DNA of 64,000 nt from CAWFGW01 sp963815495 (GTDB taxonomy: Bacteria > Bacteroidota > Bacteroidia > Cytophagales > JAAEPT01): assembly GCA_963815495.1 (NCBI GenBank), contig CAWFGW010000007.1:310001-374000 (forward strand), in the 5' to 3' direction. Positions within the stretch are counted from its first letter, which is position 1; each line of letters starts with the position of its first letter. This document shows positions 18,565 through 28,066 of the stretch, piece after piece. The position numbers and the translations under genes were made by a program. The notes below the pieces were generated by a model. The model was not told the origin of the DNA, searched no databases, and saw only the letters and a program-made list of their open reading frames with translations.

Positions 18565-18722
18565 CTTCAACATATGCTATGAATGGATTTCATCAGTCAA
18601 GATATTACCGTAAAGATTGCAAAGTCTGCCATAAGTTTAAAATTTAAATCAAGGTGTGGATTATAGCAGCTAGAAAGTTAGTGCTTACTGACCCACACTC
18701 ATCATAGCTAGGTGTTAGATAT
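18565..18722 (+). repeat. attC-like imperfect palindrome after the 297-aa gene
   Basis: The left end reads CTTCAACATATGCTATGAATGG and the right end CTCATCATAGCTAGGTGTTAGAT. GCTATGA (18576-18582) pairs with TCATAGC (18702-18708), with AAC and GTT boxes outside it. The right end GTTAGAT (18714-18720) fits the integron R' consensus GTTRRRY. The layout matches the better-preserved site at 63045-63186. The arms are short, so the call is tentative. Confidence 0.4.
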
Positions 18723-18765
18723 AAAAAAACACATCAAACATTCTTCCTTCACACTTTTAAAGTTT

Positions 18766-21681
18766 TTACTGTTTAATAATTCGATGGGATTGACCTTCCA
18801 TTAATAAGAAATAGATACCTGAAGAATAATTATCAAGACTTATTGTATTGCCGATTCCATTCTTTAATTTATTGCCATAGACATCTAACAAACTCCATTT
18901 TACTTCTTCAGATGTAATTACACTTGAACTGGTGGGGTTAGGGAATACAACTACATCATCCCCCTCTTTTTGATCGTCATTACCTGTTACCACATTACTC
19001 AAATCGATAGTAATCGCTATAGGTGAAACACCTGGAAATGCAGTAACCTCAGGAATTGGAATTGGGGTGTTTGCTGTACCTGCCTTTTGATAAATTGAAA
19101 CCGATGTTTTTGTACCATCACTGTAATTGAAAGTTGAATTAGGTACCTGCATCCAGTCTGTAAGTCCACCAACTGGTGCTACCACATACACATACCCATC
19201 TGCTAAAGGTGTTATGGTGCCAGACTCGATCAATTTACCCTCACTAGCCAGTACTTCAAACCCTACAAATGTCTCTGGAGCATTTTCAATTAAATAGGTT
19301 CTGTTGGTAAAGAATGCTGTTTCATTTTTAAATATTCTTTTTACAAATCCATTGCCATCAACTATTATAGGCACTTGACTCGGAGCTACCCTTATTTCAA
19401 AACTATAGCGTGAAGTACATCCATCTTGGTCGACATTAATAACGGTGTAAGTACCTTGCTGAGTGGGTTGAATATTTTCAAGGTTTAAAGATCTATCTTC
19501 TGAGGTGAATCCATCTGGACCAGTGTAATTCCAACCAGAAGAACTAGGTCCATATGTTTTTGATTGTGGACCAAACCAGACTTCATCTCCAATATTAACT
19601 GTTACCTCACCTAAACTATTCCAACCTTCATTGTTGATGTTTAGGTAAGGAATAATTGCACACTGCCGCACATTTACCTGGGTTCTGGTAGGTTCAATTT
19701 CCCATCGTTGGTTTTCACTGTTAGTGTTACTTATTTGAAGAGTAAGTATTTGCCCATTCGAAGAACTTCCACCATCTATCACATAACCAGAATTACTTCT
19801 ACTTTCTAAGGCAAAGTGTCTAAAGTCAGCTTTCACTTTTCCCCATTGCTGATTCTGATTATTTTGGTCATAAGGCTCTAAGGTGATGGGGTTACCAGGA
19901 CTTCCAGCTGTCAACGCTAAATTGGTACCCAACTTAAAAAAAACGAAGTGGTTATTATCAAGACTAATTTGCTCCCATTCATTGGACTTTCCATTGGGAC
20001 TTTCATATAATTTTGGTGAATCTCCTTGATTGGTATTTTTAGCATCTGCAAAAAGCATCTCCCATCCTTTGCGAAAGGTGACGGCTTTACGCTCGGTATG
20101 TGTATCTCGATAATTTTCTACTCGCAAAAAAGTAAGAAAGTTAGCATCATGAGCTCTTTTAGCCATACCATCCTCATTCTCTGCTGCCGTACGTATGGCT
20201 GCTACGATGTCATCACCATCAAACACAAAATAAGGATATTGGTATCCACTGAAACGTGAATCGGAAGCCTGAGCCAAAATTTTCTCTACATGCCATTCTT
20301 TTAAATCTACTGAGGATTGTAAAACCAAACGGCTTCTTCGTGACCAGATGGATTCACCTCCACCATATTCAGCTGCAGCAGCTGTATTAGCCAACGCCCA
20401 GTAGCGATCACTTACAGGGTCGTAACGAACACAAAATTTATCTTTTGCTCCAAGCAAATCAACCACTTCTCCATCAAATATTAAGTTGGATGTACTAGTG
20501 ACTTTATAGAGTGGTGAGCTATCTCCATTTCTAGCATCTGCAGGTTCAGTACGAGCTAACATAACAGGATATCCCCCGTTTCTGGTTGCCACAGCACATG
20601 GTTCCCAAGGCTTCAAAATTCTCCCATATCTACCTTGTGAACTCCCTCGGTTAATCATATTGGTATAGGTCCAACTGGCTGGATCCATCAAGTCAGCATC
20701 TACAGAAGCGGACATAAATCCTAAGTTAGGAAAATCATCAGGACCATTATCGCCTATGGCTCTCCAGATCCTTCCTTGTGCAACCACAACAGGTGAGGGA
20801 CAATTTAAGGCTCCATTACCAAGTTCTGAATTGAGTACTACATAGTCTTTTCCGTCATAGGTTTCCCATGTTTCACCATTGTCAAGTGACTTTTTAATAA
20901 AAATTCCTCGATCATTTCCTGGCCGAAAACTTGAAAGCATATATAATTCACCTTTATGTGTAAAAGGGGTTGCAAAACGAATAGTAGGGTAATCAGGTCC
21001 ATATCCTTCCCAAGTTAAGCCACCATCAGTAGATCTAAACTGTCGTTTCGGAGCGGGACCCCAAGCCATTGCCATTAAGTTTCCATTAGGCAACACACAA
21101 ATTACAGGATCAGCAATTAAGGAAGCCGAAGGAGCCTTTTCTACAATAAAATTTCCGTCAAGCGGTGTATAATCATCCCACTTCACATCGCCTTGATCTG
21201 CAAACAAAAGCGTTGGAGCATCTGCTCCCATTTCTTGTTGGGGGATGTCATACCACTTTCCTGTTTCTGTAATATTTAATCGATATAGATTATATGTATT
21301 GCGTGGTGTTGCATCACCTCGCATGGTAAAGGAAACGTTTAAATCCATCCATCCAGAAATAACTACGTTTTTGTGGTGTACGGCAGCAATGACATAACGT
21401 CCGTTATCACCAGAAACCTGCATAGGACCTACCCCGTCTTCAGGAATGGTCGTAGCAAATTCTCTCCCATCTATTTCATTAGGAATATTGTCGTCAAAGA
21501 AATCATCATAAGCTGATCGCTGTCCATTTGGATATACAGGTCCATTACCTGTAGCTCTATATATTTGGATAAGATTACCTCTAACATATATAGGATTCTG
21601 AGCTTGTGCTGCATCAGAAAGAGAAAAGCAACCAATCAACACAAATAAAACAATTCTTAGATGGGTGAAATTTAGTATCAT
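18766..21681 (-). CDS. T9SS-secreted BNR-repeat (sialidase-like) protein with ricin-type lectin domain
   Basis: The protein has about 971 residues from ATG 21681 (the frame stays open to 21723). I prefer the shorter start because it gives one clean signal peptide ending in SDAAQAQ. The N-terminal half is a beta-propeller-like region with Asp boxes STDGGLTW and SLDNGETW. A ricin-type lectin domain with QQW/QRW motifs follows (LALTAGSPGNPITLEPYDQ... NQQWGKV... NSENQRWEIEP). Next is an immunoglobulin/PKD-like stretch, then a T9SS sorting domain (VVVFPNPTSSSVI to SHRIIKQ). It is exported to the cell surface or medium and probably binds or cleaves glycans. True sialidase activity is unproven. It is divergent from the ADP-ribosylglycohydrolase-family lipoprotein. 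Confidence 0.85.
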   Translation of the reverse strand: MILNFTHLRIVLFVLIGCFSLSDAAQAQNPIYVRGNLIQIYRATGNGPVYPNGQRSAYDDFFDDNIPNEIDGREFATTIPEDGVGPMQVSGDNGRYVIAAVHHKNVVISGWMDLNVSFTMRGDATPRNTYNLYRLNITETGKWYDIPQQEMGADAPTLLFADQGDVKWDDYTPLDGNFIVEKAPSASLIADPVICVLPNGNLMAMAWGPAPKRQFRSTDGGLTWEGYGPDYPTIRFATPFTHKGELYMLSSFRPGNDRGIFIKKSLDNGETWETYDGKDYVVLNSELGNGALNCPSPVVVAQGRIWRAIGDNGPDDFPNLGFMSASVDADLMDPASWTYTNMINRGSSQGRYGRILKPWEPCAVATRNGGYPVMLARTEPADARNGDSSPLYKVTSTSNLIFDGEVVDLLGAKDKFCVRYDPVSDRYWALANTAAAAEYGGGESIWSRRSRLVLQSSVDLKEWHVEKILAQASDSRFSGYQYPYFVFDGDDIVAAIRTAAENEDGMAKRAHDANFLTFLRVENYRDTHTERKAVTFRKGWEMLFADAKNTNQGDSPKLYESPNGKSNEWEQISLDNNHFVFFKLGTNLALTAGSPGNPITLEPYDQNNQNQQWGKVKADFRHFALESRSNSGYVIDGGSSSNGQILTLQISNTNSENQRWEIEPTRTQVNVRQCAIIPYLNINNEGWNSLGEVTVNIGDEVWFGPQSKTYGPSSSGWNYTGPDGFTSEDRSLNLENIQPTQQGTYTVINVDQDGCTSRYSFEIRVAPSQVPIIVDGNGFVKRIFKNETAFFTNRTYLIENAPETFVGFEVLASEGKLIESGTITPLADGYVYVVAPVGGLTDWMQVPNSTFNYSDGTKTSVSIYQKAGTANTPIPIPEVTAFPGVSPIAITIDLSNVVTGNDDQKEGDDVVVFPNPTSSSVITSEEVKWSLLDVYGNKLKNGIGNTISLDNYSSGIYFLLMEGQSHRIIKQ

Positions 21682-21815
21682 AAGTAAGGTAATTAAGGTT
21701 AAAATCAATAGACTATTTCTCACATTATAAAGTGAACAGGTAGTCTATATTTATTGAAAAATCACCTATTGTTTTATTAGTCGCTAAGATTCCCTTCTAT
21801 CCTCAACATTGATTT

Positions 21816-21854
21816 AAATGGTCACCATTTTTAATGTTATGGGAACACAGTTCC
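21816..21854. promoter_or_regulatory. two short palindromes in a divergent promoter region
   Basis: The region 21682-22051 has no gene. It holds AAATGGTCACCATTT (21816-21830), a perfect 7+1+7 palindrome, and 11 bases later GGAACACAGTTCC (21842-21854), a 5+3+5 palindrome. They could be operators for a dimeric regulator of the two divergent secreted-protein genes. No regulator gene is adjacent, so this is speculative. Confidence 0.3.
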
Positions 21855-22051
21855 ATTGAGTAATCAAATGAAATTTTCTACTTCTATCAAGTTTCAGTAA
21901 GCGGGAATTTTCATAGAACACCCTCGTTTTTTTTTACGCTATATTCGCCATTAAAAGGATGGTGTAGCCTGCATTTAATTAATGGCTATTCCTGTTTATT
22001 TGCTAAATTATCTGCTTAAAAAATTTCACAAACTATATATCATCAGAAACC

Positions 22052-23413
22052 ATGAGATGCATCATTTTAATATTCTTTGCTTTAATAATTTGTTTCTGTT
22101 GTACACCAAAGAGAACTAAGCTGGATGAAAAACAAACTATATCAAGTAAAAATGAAGAAAAGTATATCACGATTTCACGAGAGCTCTACCACAATCAATT
22201 ATATGGATTTTGGTTAGGCGAATGTATTGCAAATTGGACGGGGCTGGTAACAGAAATGGACAAAATTGGCAACATTGGAGAAATTAAAACCGGTGACTTT
22301 TATACTCGGTCAGATTGGGGTCAACCCGATTTACCCAGTATTTGGGGTCAAGGGATTCCTAGTGACTTATCCCCGACTATTGACTTTGTATTTAAAGACT
22401 CGAGCGAAATTTGGGGTTCGGATGATGATACCGACATTGAGTACATGTATCAACACCTGCTTTACACAAACAAAACCAGTATATTATCGCCCAGTCAACT
22501 ACGTGATGGTTGGCTTAAACACATAAAAAAGGAAGAGGAAAATTTTTTATGGGTTTCCAATCAAAAAGCATTTGATTTAATGGCTGAAGGTATTTTTCCT
22601 CCAGCTACAGGCGCACCTGAAAACAACGAACATTTTGAAATGATTGATGCGCAATTAACTACCGAGATTTTTGGGTTGTTCTCTCCTACTCGACCAGACT
22701 TTGCGTTAAAAATGGCACATTTACCCATTCAAACCACCGCAAGAAACGAAGCTGAAAACATTTCAAAGTTTTACGTTACGATGTATTCGCTGGCTGCAAT
22801 CCCCGACACTACAAAAACGATGAGTCAACGCATATTTTGGATGGCAAATGAAGCCCGCAAAACACTCCCTGATAGCACCTATCCAGCTCTTATGTTTGAT
22901 TACATAAAAAATTTGTATGATTCAGGCATTCCTTGGGAACAAGCAAGAGATGCTATTTATCACAAGTATCAAGTGAATCAAGAAGATGGTTATGATATCA
23001 CTTCGAAAAATTTATACTGCAATGGCTGCTTTGCAGCAGGTATAAACTATGCGGCAAGTTTGGTAAGCCTGTTTTATGGGGAAGGAGATTTAAAAGAAAC
23101 CATAAAAATCGGGACATTAACAGGCTGGGATTCAGACAACCCTACAGCAACTTGGGGTGGGTTAATTGGTTTTATGCTAGGAAAAGATGGTATAGAAAAA
23201 ACCTTTGACCGAACATTCTCTAACCGATTTAACATTCATAGAACCAGACAAAATTTTCCAAATGAGGGCATTGACACCTTTGAAAACATGGCCAAAACAG
23301 GTTTAACTGTTATCGATAGAGTGGTAAAAGAAGAGCTAAATGGAACAGTTGATTTGGATAAACAATTATGGATAATCCCTCTTAAACACCAGGAGACCTT
23401 AATGAATCGATAA
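22052..23413 (+). CDS. ADP-ribosylglycohydrolase-family lipoprotein
   Basis: The 453-residue protein begins with a lipoprotein signal (FALIICFCC, lipobox cysteine) and carries the ADP-ribosylglycohydrolase (ARH/DraG) fold motifs. GFWLGECIANWTG is near the start, the first metal motif is GSDDDTDIEYMY, and the second is GWDSDNPTATWGGLIGFMLG. Cytoplasmic ARH enzymes remove ADP-ribose from proteins. Exported, lipid-anchored members such as this more likely act on another glycoside, but the substrate cannot be read from sequence. It is divergent from the secreted BNR/lectin protein, and the two may work on the same extracellular glycan. Confidence 0.88.
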   Translation: MRCIILIFFALIICFCCTPKRTKLDEKQTISSKNEEKYITISRELYHNQLYGFWLGECIANWTGLVTEMDKIGNIGEIKTGDFYTRSDWGQPDLPSIWGQGIPSDLSPTIDFVFKDSSEIWGSDDDTDIEYMYQHLLYTNKTSILSPSQLRDGWLKHIKKEEENFLWVSNQKAFDLMAEGIFPPATGAPENNEHFEMIDAQLTTEIFGLFSPTRPDFALKMAHLPIQTTARNEAENISKFYVTMYSLAAIPDTTKTMSQRIFWMANEARKTLPDSTYPALMFDYIKNLYDSGIPWEQARDAIYHKYQVNQEDGYDITSKNLYCNGCFAAGINYAASLVSLFYGEGDLKETIKIGTLTGWDSDNPTATWGGLIGFMLGKDGIEKTFDRTFSNRFNIHRTRQNFPNEGIDTFENMAKTGLTVIDRVVKEELNGTVDLDKQLWIIPLKHQETLMNR

Positions 23414-23486
23414 TTCTGCATTTAAAATGTGAATAATCATTAGTGCTATTTTCATTTTTTATGACGGTTAAGGACTAATTTTTCAT

Positions 23487-24224
23487 TTATATACTTAGTA
23501 TTATCCCTATGGAACCGTAATGAATCAGCGAGAAATTGTAGACTTGATCAACATCGGCACCCCCTTCGAGTACACGGTAACCAGCTTTAAACTCAATGTT
23601 TTCATTTATGGTGTAGTGAGCGCCAACAAAAACATCCTCTGCCCTCCCTTGTGGCCCCACTAAAGCATCACCAATGATAATAAAGGATAGTGGGTCGTTC
23701 GGTAGAAACTCGATACTAAAATTAATCAGCGGGACAAAACCAACGTCTGTTGTTTCGTCTGCCTTTCCATCGGCTGAAAAAGCAACTCGAGCATCTCGGA
23801 TTTTACCAGTTAATCCTGCTCCAATCTTAATTTTTTCTTTGTCTAAAAACACATACCTATAGGTCAATCGATAAGAATTAAATTTATAGGTTACCGTAGT
23901 TTGATCTTGGGTATCAAAAATTTCATTTCCAAAGCGAACTGGTTCATTAAACTGTCCCATCGTTTCAAATTGTAAGGGTGCATACAATGCAGAAATTACA
24001 TGCTTGTCGTTAATGATATATGAACCTCTTAATCGATAAAAAAATGTTTGACCTGTACCTAAGTCATCGGTAACATCTAACAAATCAGCCAGGGAGTTAT
24101 CTCCATTTGGAAATCGAATTTGGTTTTTGGTGTTCCAGGAAACTCCTGATTCCACATCCAATTCAAATTGAGCATAGGTTATTAGGGATATCAACGAGAA
24201 GAGTAGCACACAAGTAATTTTCAT
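23487..24224 (-). CDS. probable outer-membrane beta-barrel protein
   Basis: The 245-residue protein has a signal peptide (MKITCVLLFSLISLITYAQ), then alternating polar/hydrophobic strands: YRLRGSYIINDKHVISALYAPLQ, YKFNSYRLTYRYVFLDKEKIKIGAGL, and NENIEFKAGYRVLEGGADVDQVYNFSL. This is typical of small transmembrane barrels. It has no specific family I can name. It is convergent with the ADP-ribosylglycohydrolase gene and 135 bp downstream of queE. Confidence 0.75.
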   Translation of the reverse strand: MKITCVLLFSLISLITYAQFELDVESGVSWNTKNQIRFPNGDNSLADLLDVTDDLGTGQTFFYRLRGSYIINDKHVISALYAPLQFETMGQFNEPVRFGNEIFDTQDQTTVTYKFNSYRLTYRYVFLDKEKIKIGAGLTGKIRDARVAFSADGKADETTDVGFVPLINFSIEFLPNDPLSFIIIGDALVGPQGRAEDVFVGAHYTINENIEFKAGYRVLEGGADVDQVYNFSLIHYGSIGIILSI

Positions 24225-24359
24225 AATTGGAGTAGTTAATTTTAAAATGATTTTAACTTGTAAAACATCAAATGACAGTCCACTTCAATTAACAAATAAA
24301 CTATCTACCCCCCATAATGTTTGTAAAATCACCCAACCGAATGTGGCGAATAAAGTAAA

Positions 24360-24959
24360 CTACTCTATTCCAATGTACTTATGTAGTTGTAGTGAAAGCT
24401 GCCACTCGGGATTTTTTAAAATATATTCTAAAATGAGCGGCATCATTTCTTCACGCTTGTCCCACTCAGGCTGTAAATATAACATACAGTCTTCCCCAAC
24501 CTGTGCAGCCTGTTCCTCAGCAAATTGAAAATCGGATTTATTAAAAATAATCACTTTCAGTTCATCCGCAGCTTTGTATGCTTCTTTTACTGGAAGTTTA
24601 AACTTCTTAGGAGAAAGACAAAACCAGTCCCAACTACCAGATAATGGTGATGAACCCGAAGTTTCAATGTTTGTTTGAAGGCCCGCTTTGTGTAATTCTT
24701 CTGTTAATCCAGTCAGATCGTATAGTAAGGGTTCTCCCCCCGTGATTACCACAATTGTGGCCATCGTATCATCAGCTCTGCGTACAATCTCTGCCACAGA
24801 GGTTAACGGGTGTTTTTCAGCGTCCCAGCTGTCTTTCACATCACACCAGTGACAACCAACATCACAACCAGCTAAACGCACAAAATAAGCCGCACTACCT
24901 TGATAGAAGCCTTCGCCTTGTAGCGTGTAAAAATCCTCCATCAGCGGTAACTTATTCAT
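24360..24959 (-). CDS. queE: 7-carboxy-7-deazaguanine synthase
   Basis: The 199-residue radical SAM enzyme has the QueE-type N-terminus DFYTLQGEGFYQGSAAYFVRLAGC and the cluster motif CDVGCHWCD (CX3CX2C). ITGGEPLL follows. It makes the 7-deazaguanine core for queuosine. Its ATG overlaps the folD stop by four bases (ATGA), so the two are translationally coupled. Confidence 0.94.
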   Translation of the reverse strand: MNKLPLMEDFYTLQGEGFYQGSAAYFVRLAGCDVGCHWCDVKDSWDAEKHPLTSVAEIVRRADDTMATIVVITGGEPLLYDLTGLTEELHKAGLQTNIETSGSSPLSGSWDWFCLSPKKFKLPVKEAYKAADELKVIIFNKSDFQFAEEQAAQVGEDCMLYLQPEWDKREEMMPLILEYILKNPEWQLSLQLHKYIGIE

Positions 24960-25834
24960 CCTTTTCTATTTTTAGCTGCAATTAATGTGTTTTGAAGTAA
25001 AGCGCAGATGGTCATGGGACCAACGCCACCAGGCACAGGCGATATGTAAGAACATTTTGGAGATACTTCGTCAAACTTGACATCACCTTTTAAACGAAAA
25101 CCGTTTTTGGTGGTCGCATCATCCACACGGTGAATCCCTACATCTACCACAATAGCACCCTCTTTTACCATATCTGCAGTTACAAACTCGGGTTTACCCA
25201 CGGCTACGATTAAAATATCTGCTTGACGAGCAATCGCTGCAATATCCTGGGTTCGGCTATGCGCTAAGGTTACGGTGGCATTTCCAGGGTTTGTATTTCG
25301 AGACATCAAAATACTTACTGGCGTACCTACGGTATGACTTCTACCTATGACTACACAGTGTTTACCCGAGGTTTCAATGTTGTTTTTCTCTAACAACATC
25401 ATAATCCCTTTTGGGGTAGCAGGAGCCAGTGTAGGTAAGTCCAATAACAACTTTCCTAAATTTTCGGCATGAAATCCATCAACATCCTTTGTCGGGTTAA
25501 TCGTCTCGACTACCTTATGCTCATCTATATGTCGAGGCAGTGGCACCTGAACTATGAAACCATCAATTTCAGGATTTTGGTTTAACTCTTCTACTTTTGC
25601 TAATAAATCAGCTTCGGAAATAGTTTCAGGCAGCTCTACTAAAGTAGAGACAAAACCAATATCTGAACATGCTTTTACTTTTGCATTTACGTAGGTGCGA
25701 CTAGCACCATCACTACCAACTAAAACCGCTGCTAAGTGAGGTGCTTTACCACCATTTTTCACTATGTCAGCTACTTCTGCAGCGATTTCTTGTTTAATTC
25801 TTGCTGAGGTATCTTTTCCGCTTAGTAATTTCAT
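24956..25834 (-). CDS. folD: bifunctional methylenetetrahydrofolate dehydrogenase/cyclohydrolase
   Basis: The 292-residue FolD has YVNAKVKACSDIGF (catalytic YxxxK), DGFIVQVPLPRHID, the substrate region PTKDVDGFHAENLG, the NADP-binding VIGRSHTVGTPV, and the C-terminal PVPGGVGPMTI. It interconverts 5,10-methylene- and 10-formyl-tetrahydrofolate. queE follows with a 4-base overlap. Upstream is a degenerate repeat region separating it from lepA. Confidence 0.97.
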   Translation of the reverse strand: MKLLSGKDTSARIKQEIAAEVADIVKNGGKAPHLAAVLVGSDGASRTYVNAKVKACSDIGFVSTLVELPETISEADLLAKVEELNQNPEIDGFIVQVPLPRHIDEHKVVETINPTKDVDGFHAENLGKLLLDLPTLAPATPKGIMMLLEKNNIETSGKHCVVIGRSHTVGTPVSILMSRNTNPGNATVTLAHSRTQDIAAIARQADILIVAVGKPEFVTADMVKEGAIVVDVGIHRVDDATTKNGFRLKGDVKFDEVSPKCSYISPVPGGVGPMTICALLQNTLIAAKNRKG

Positions 25835-25850
25835 TTTTTTGATATGCGTT

Positions 25851-26040
25851 TTTGTACTGAGTAGTGAGATGTTAGTAGTGAGTTTTAAGTAGTATGTTAT
25901 AAGTTGAAATTGTTTTGATTCTTTCTTCCTGCTACTTTATAACTTAATCTTGATTCTTGGCTCTAGCATCTTAACTCATACTAACTATTTTCAATTTTTA
26001 TATCAATTTCTAATTTCTAACAATCTAACTTCTATTAATC
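25851..26040. repeat. degenerate short-word repeat region between lepA and folD
   Basis: This non-coding 190 bp is built from three word families that also occur at 58557-58838. On the minus strand these are TTAGA words (26040 back to about 25996), then CAAGA words (about 25970-25945), then ACTAC/ACTCA words (about 25910-25851). The TTAGA words run into the last codons of lepA. No open frame or clear hairpin was seen. Confidence 0.6.
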
Positions 26041-27822
26041 TAATTTTAACACTGCCATAAATGCGTCCTGGGGTATTTCTACGTTCCCCACTTGACGCAT
26101 GCGTTTTTTACCAGCTTTCTGTTTCTCCAGCAACTTACGTTTACGCGAAATATCACCACCATAACATTTTGCAGTCACGTTCTTTCGCAAAGCCTTTACA
26201 CTTTCACGCGCTATTACTTTGGTCCCTATCGCTGCTTGAATAGCGATTTCGAATTGTTGACGAGGGATAAGTTCTTTTAGCTTTTCACATAACCGTTTAC
26301 CCCAGTCATACGCTTTATCGCGATGCACAATTGCTGATAATGCATCTACTTTATCACCATTTAATAAGATGTCTAGCTTCGAAAGTGTGGATTGTCTAAA
26401 TCCAATTAATTCATAATCCAAAGAAGCATAGCCTCTTGAGATTGTTTTCAGCTTGTCAAAGAAGTCAAACACGATTTCAGCTAAAGGTAATTCAAACACC
26501 AACTCTACCCTATCTTGTGTCAAGTACACCTGGTTGATTAACATCCCTCTTTTTTCCATGCATAACGTCATAATTCCACCGACATAATCGGCTTTGCTTA
26601 TAATTTGTGCTTTAATAAATGGTTCTTCAACTTTTTCGATGTAGTTCGGCTCTGGAAGTTCAGAAGGGGCATTCACTTTAATTACTTTACCATTCGTCAG
26701 ATAAGCATTAAACTGAACCGAAGGAACAGTCGTAATGACTGTCATATTAAACTCACGCTCTAATCGTTCTTGAACAATTTCCAAATGAAGCATTCCTAAG
26801 AAACCACAACGGAAACCAAAACCTAATGCTGCAGAAGTTTCTGGTTCCCAAACCAAAGCTGCATCGTTCAATTGAAGTTTCTCCATCGAAAAACGAAGCT
26901 CTTCAAACTCTTGTGTGTCTACTGGATAGATTCCAGCGAAAACCATCGGCTTCACATCTTCAAAACCTTCAATGGCCTTATCACATTTACGGTCTTGGTG
27001 AGTAATCGTATCCCCTACTTTTACTTCTTTTGCAACTTTTATCCCTGAAATCAAATAACCAACATCTCCAGTTTTGATCGACTTTCGAGGTTCTTGGTTA
27101 ATTCGAAGAACACCAATTTCATCTGCTTCGTATTTTTTACCAGTATTTACAAACTGGATTTTATCTCCTTTATTAATCGAGCCATTCATCACGCGGAAAA
27201 TAACCTCAATACCTCGATAAGAATTAAATTCTGAGTCAAAAATCAAAGCTTGTAATGGACCATCTGGATCACCTGAGGGAGCTGGAATTCTATCCACAAT
27301 GGCATGCAAAATATCATCAATTCCAATTCCCTCTTTAGCACTGGCTCTTATTACATCCTCAGGTTTGCAACCAATTAATTCAACTATTTGATCAGTTACT
27401 TCCTCAGGCATTGCCCCTGGCAAATCTATTTTATTTAATACTGGAATAATCTCTAAGTCGTTATCTATGGCTAAGTACAAATTAGAAATAGTTTGTGCTT
27501 CAATTCCTTGAGCAGCATCCACAATTAACAAAGCACCTTCACAAGCGGCAATTGAACGAGAAACCTCATATGAAAAATCTACGTGTCCAGGCGTGTCTAT
27601 CAAGTTTAAAACATACTTCTCACCATTATACTCATAATCCATTTGGATAGCATGACTTTTAATAGTGATTCCTCGCTCACGCTCCAAATCCATATCATCC
27701 AACAACTGTGCTTGCATATCCCTGTCTGAAACAGTACCCGTTGATTGAAGTAAACGGTCAGCCAACGTGCTTTTACCGTGATCAATATGTGCGATGATAC
27801 AGAAGTTCCGTATGTTTTTCAT
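26035..27822 (-). CDS. lepA: elongation factor 4 (back-translocating GTPase)
   Basis: The 595-residue LepA is complete. The P-loop is AHIDHGKSTLADR (about 10-22), switch II is DTPGHVDFSYEV, NKIDLP follows, and the LepA-specific C-terminal domain carries GYASLDYEL, and near the end KAGKKRMRQVG. It is a ribosome-associated GTPase. It is of normal length and well conserved. Confidence 0.98.
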   Translation of the reverse strand: MKNIRNFCIIAHIDHGKSTLADRLLQSTGTVSDRDMQAQLLDDMDLERERGITIKSHAIQMDYEYNGEKYVLNLIDTPGHVDFSYEVSRSIAACEGALLIVDAAQGIEAQTISNLYLAIDNDLEIIPVLNKIDLPGAMPEEVTDQIVELIGCKPEDVIRASAKEGIGIDDILHAIVDRIPAPSGDPDGPLQALIFDSEFNSYRGIEVIFRVMNGSINKGDKIQFVNTGKKYEADEIGVLRINQEPRKSIKTGDVGYLISGIKVAKEVKVGDTITHQDRKCDKAIEGFEDVKPMVFAGIYPVDTQEFEELRFSMEKLQLNDAALVWEPETSAALGFGFRCGFLGMLHLEIVQERLEREFNMTVITTVPSVQFNAYLTNGKVIKVNAPSELPEPNYIEKVEEPFIKAQIISKADYVGGIMTLCMEKRGMLINQVYLTQDRVELVFELPLAEIVFDFFDKLKTISRGYASLDYELIGFRQSTLSKLDILLNGDKVDALSAIVHRDKAYDWGKRLCEKLKELIPRQQFEIAIQAAIGTKVIARESVKALRKNVTAKCYGGDISRKRKLLEKQKAGKKRMRQVGNVEIPQDAFMAVLKLD

Positions 27823-28066
27823 CTAGTAATTTTTAATGTTTATTTATCAATAATAATTTACTTATATAATTCTTTGTTTTAACAACAAACAACTCACAGT
27901 TTACCGTATAAAGATAAATTTAGTGGACAAAAGTAGAAAGAATATATGGAATGATTTAATCTGAATTGAATAAGCCAAAGAAATTTATTCACATTTATAC
28001 AAGATATGGTATGTATAAAGCAAAGAGTATGTTATTTTACTGAGAAGTTTAAAGTAATAATTGTAA

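Noticed and set aside
23414..23486. Terminator between the ADP-ribosylglycohydrolase and barrel genes
   Set aside because: Only weak AAAATG/CATTTT pairing around a long loop; no convincing stem.
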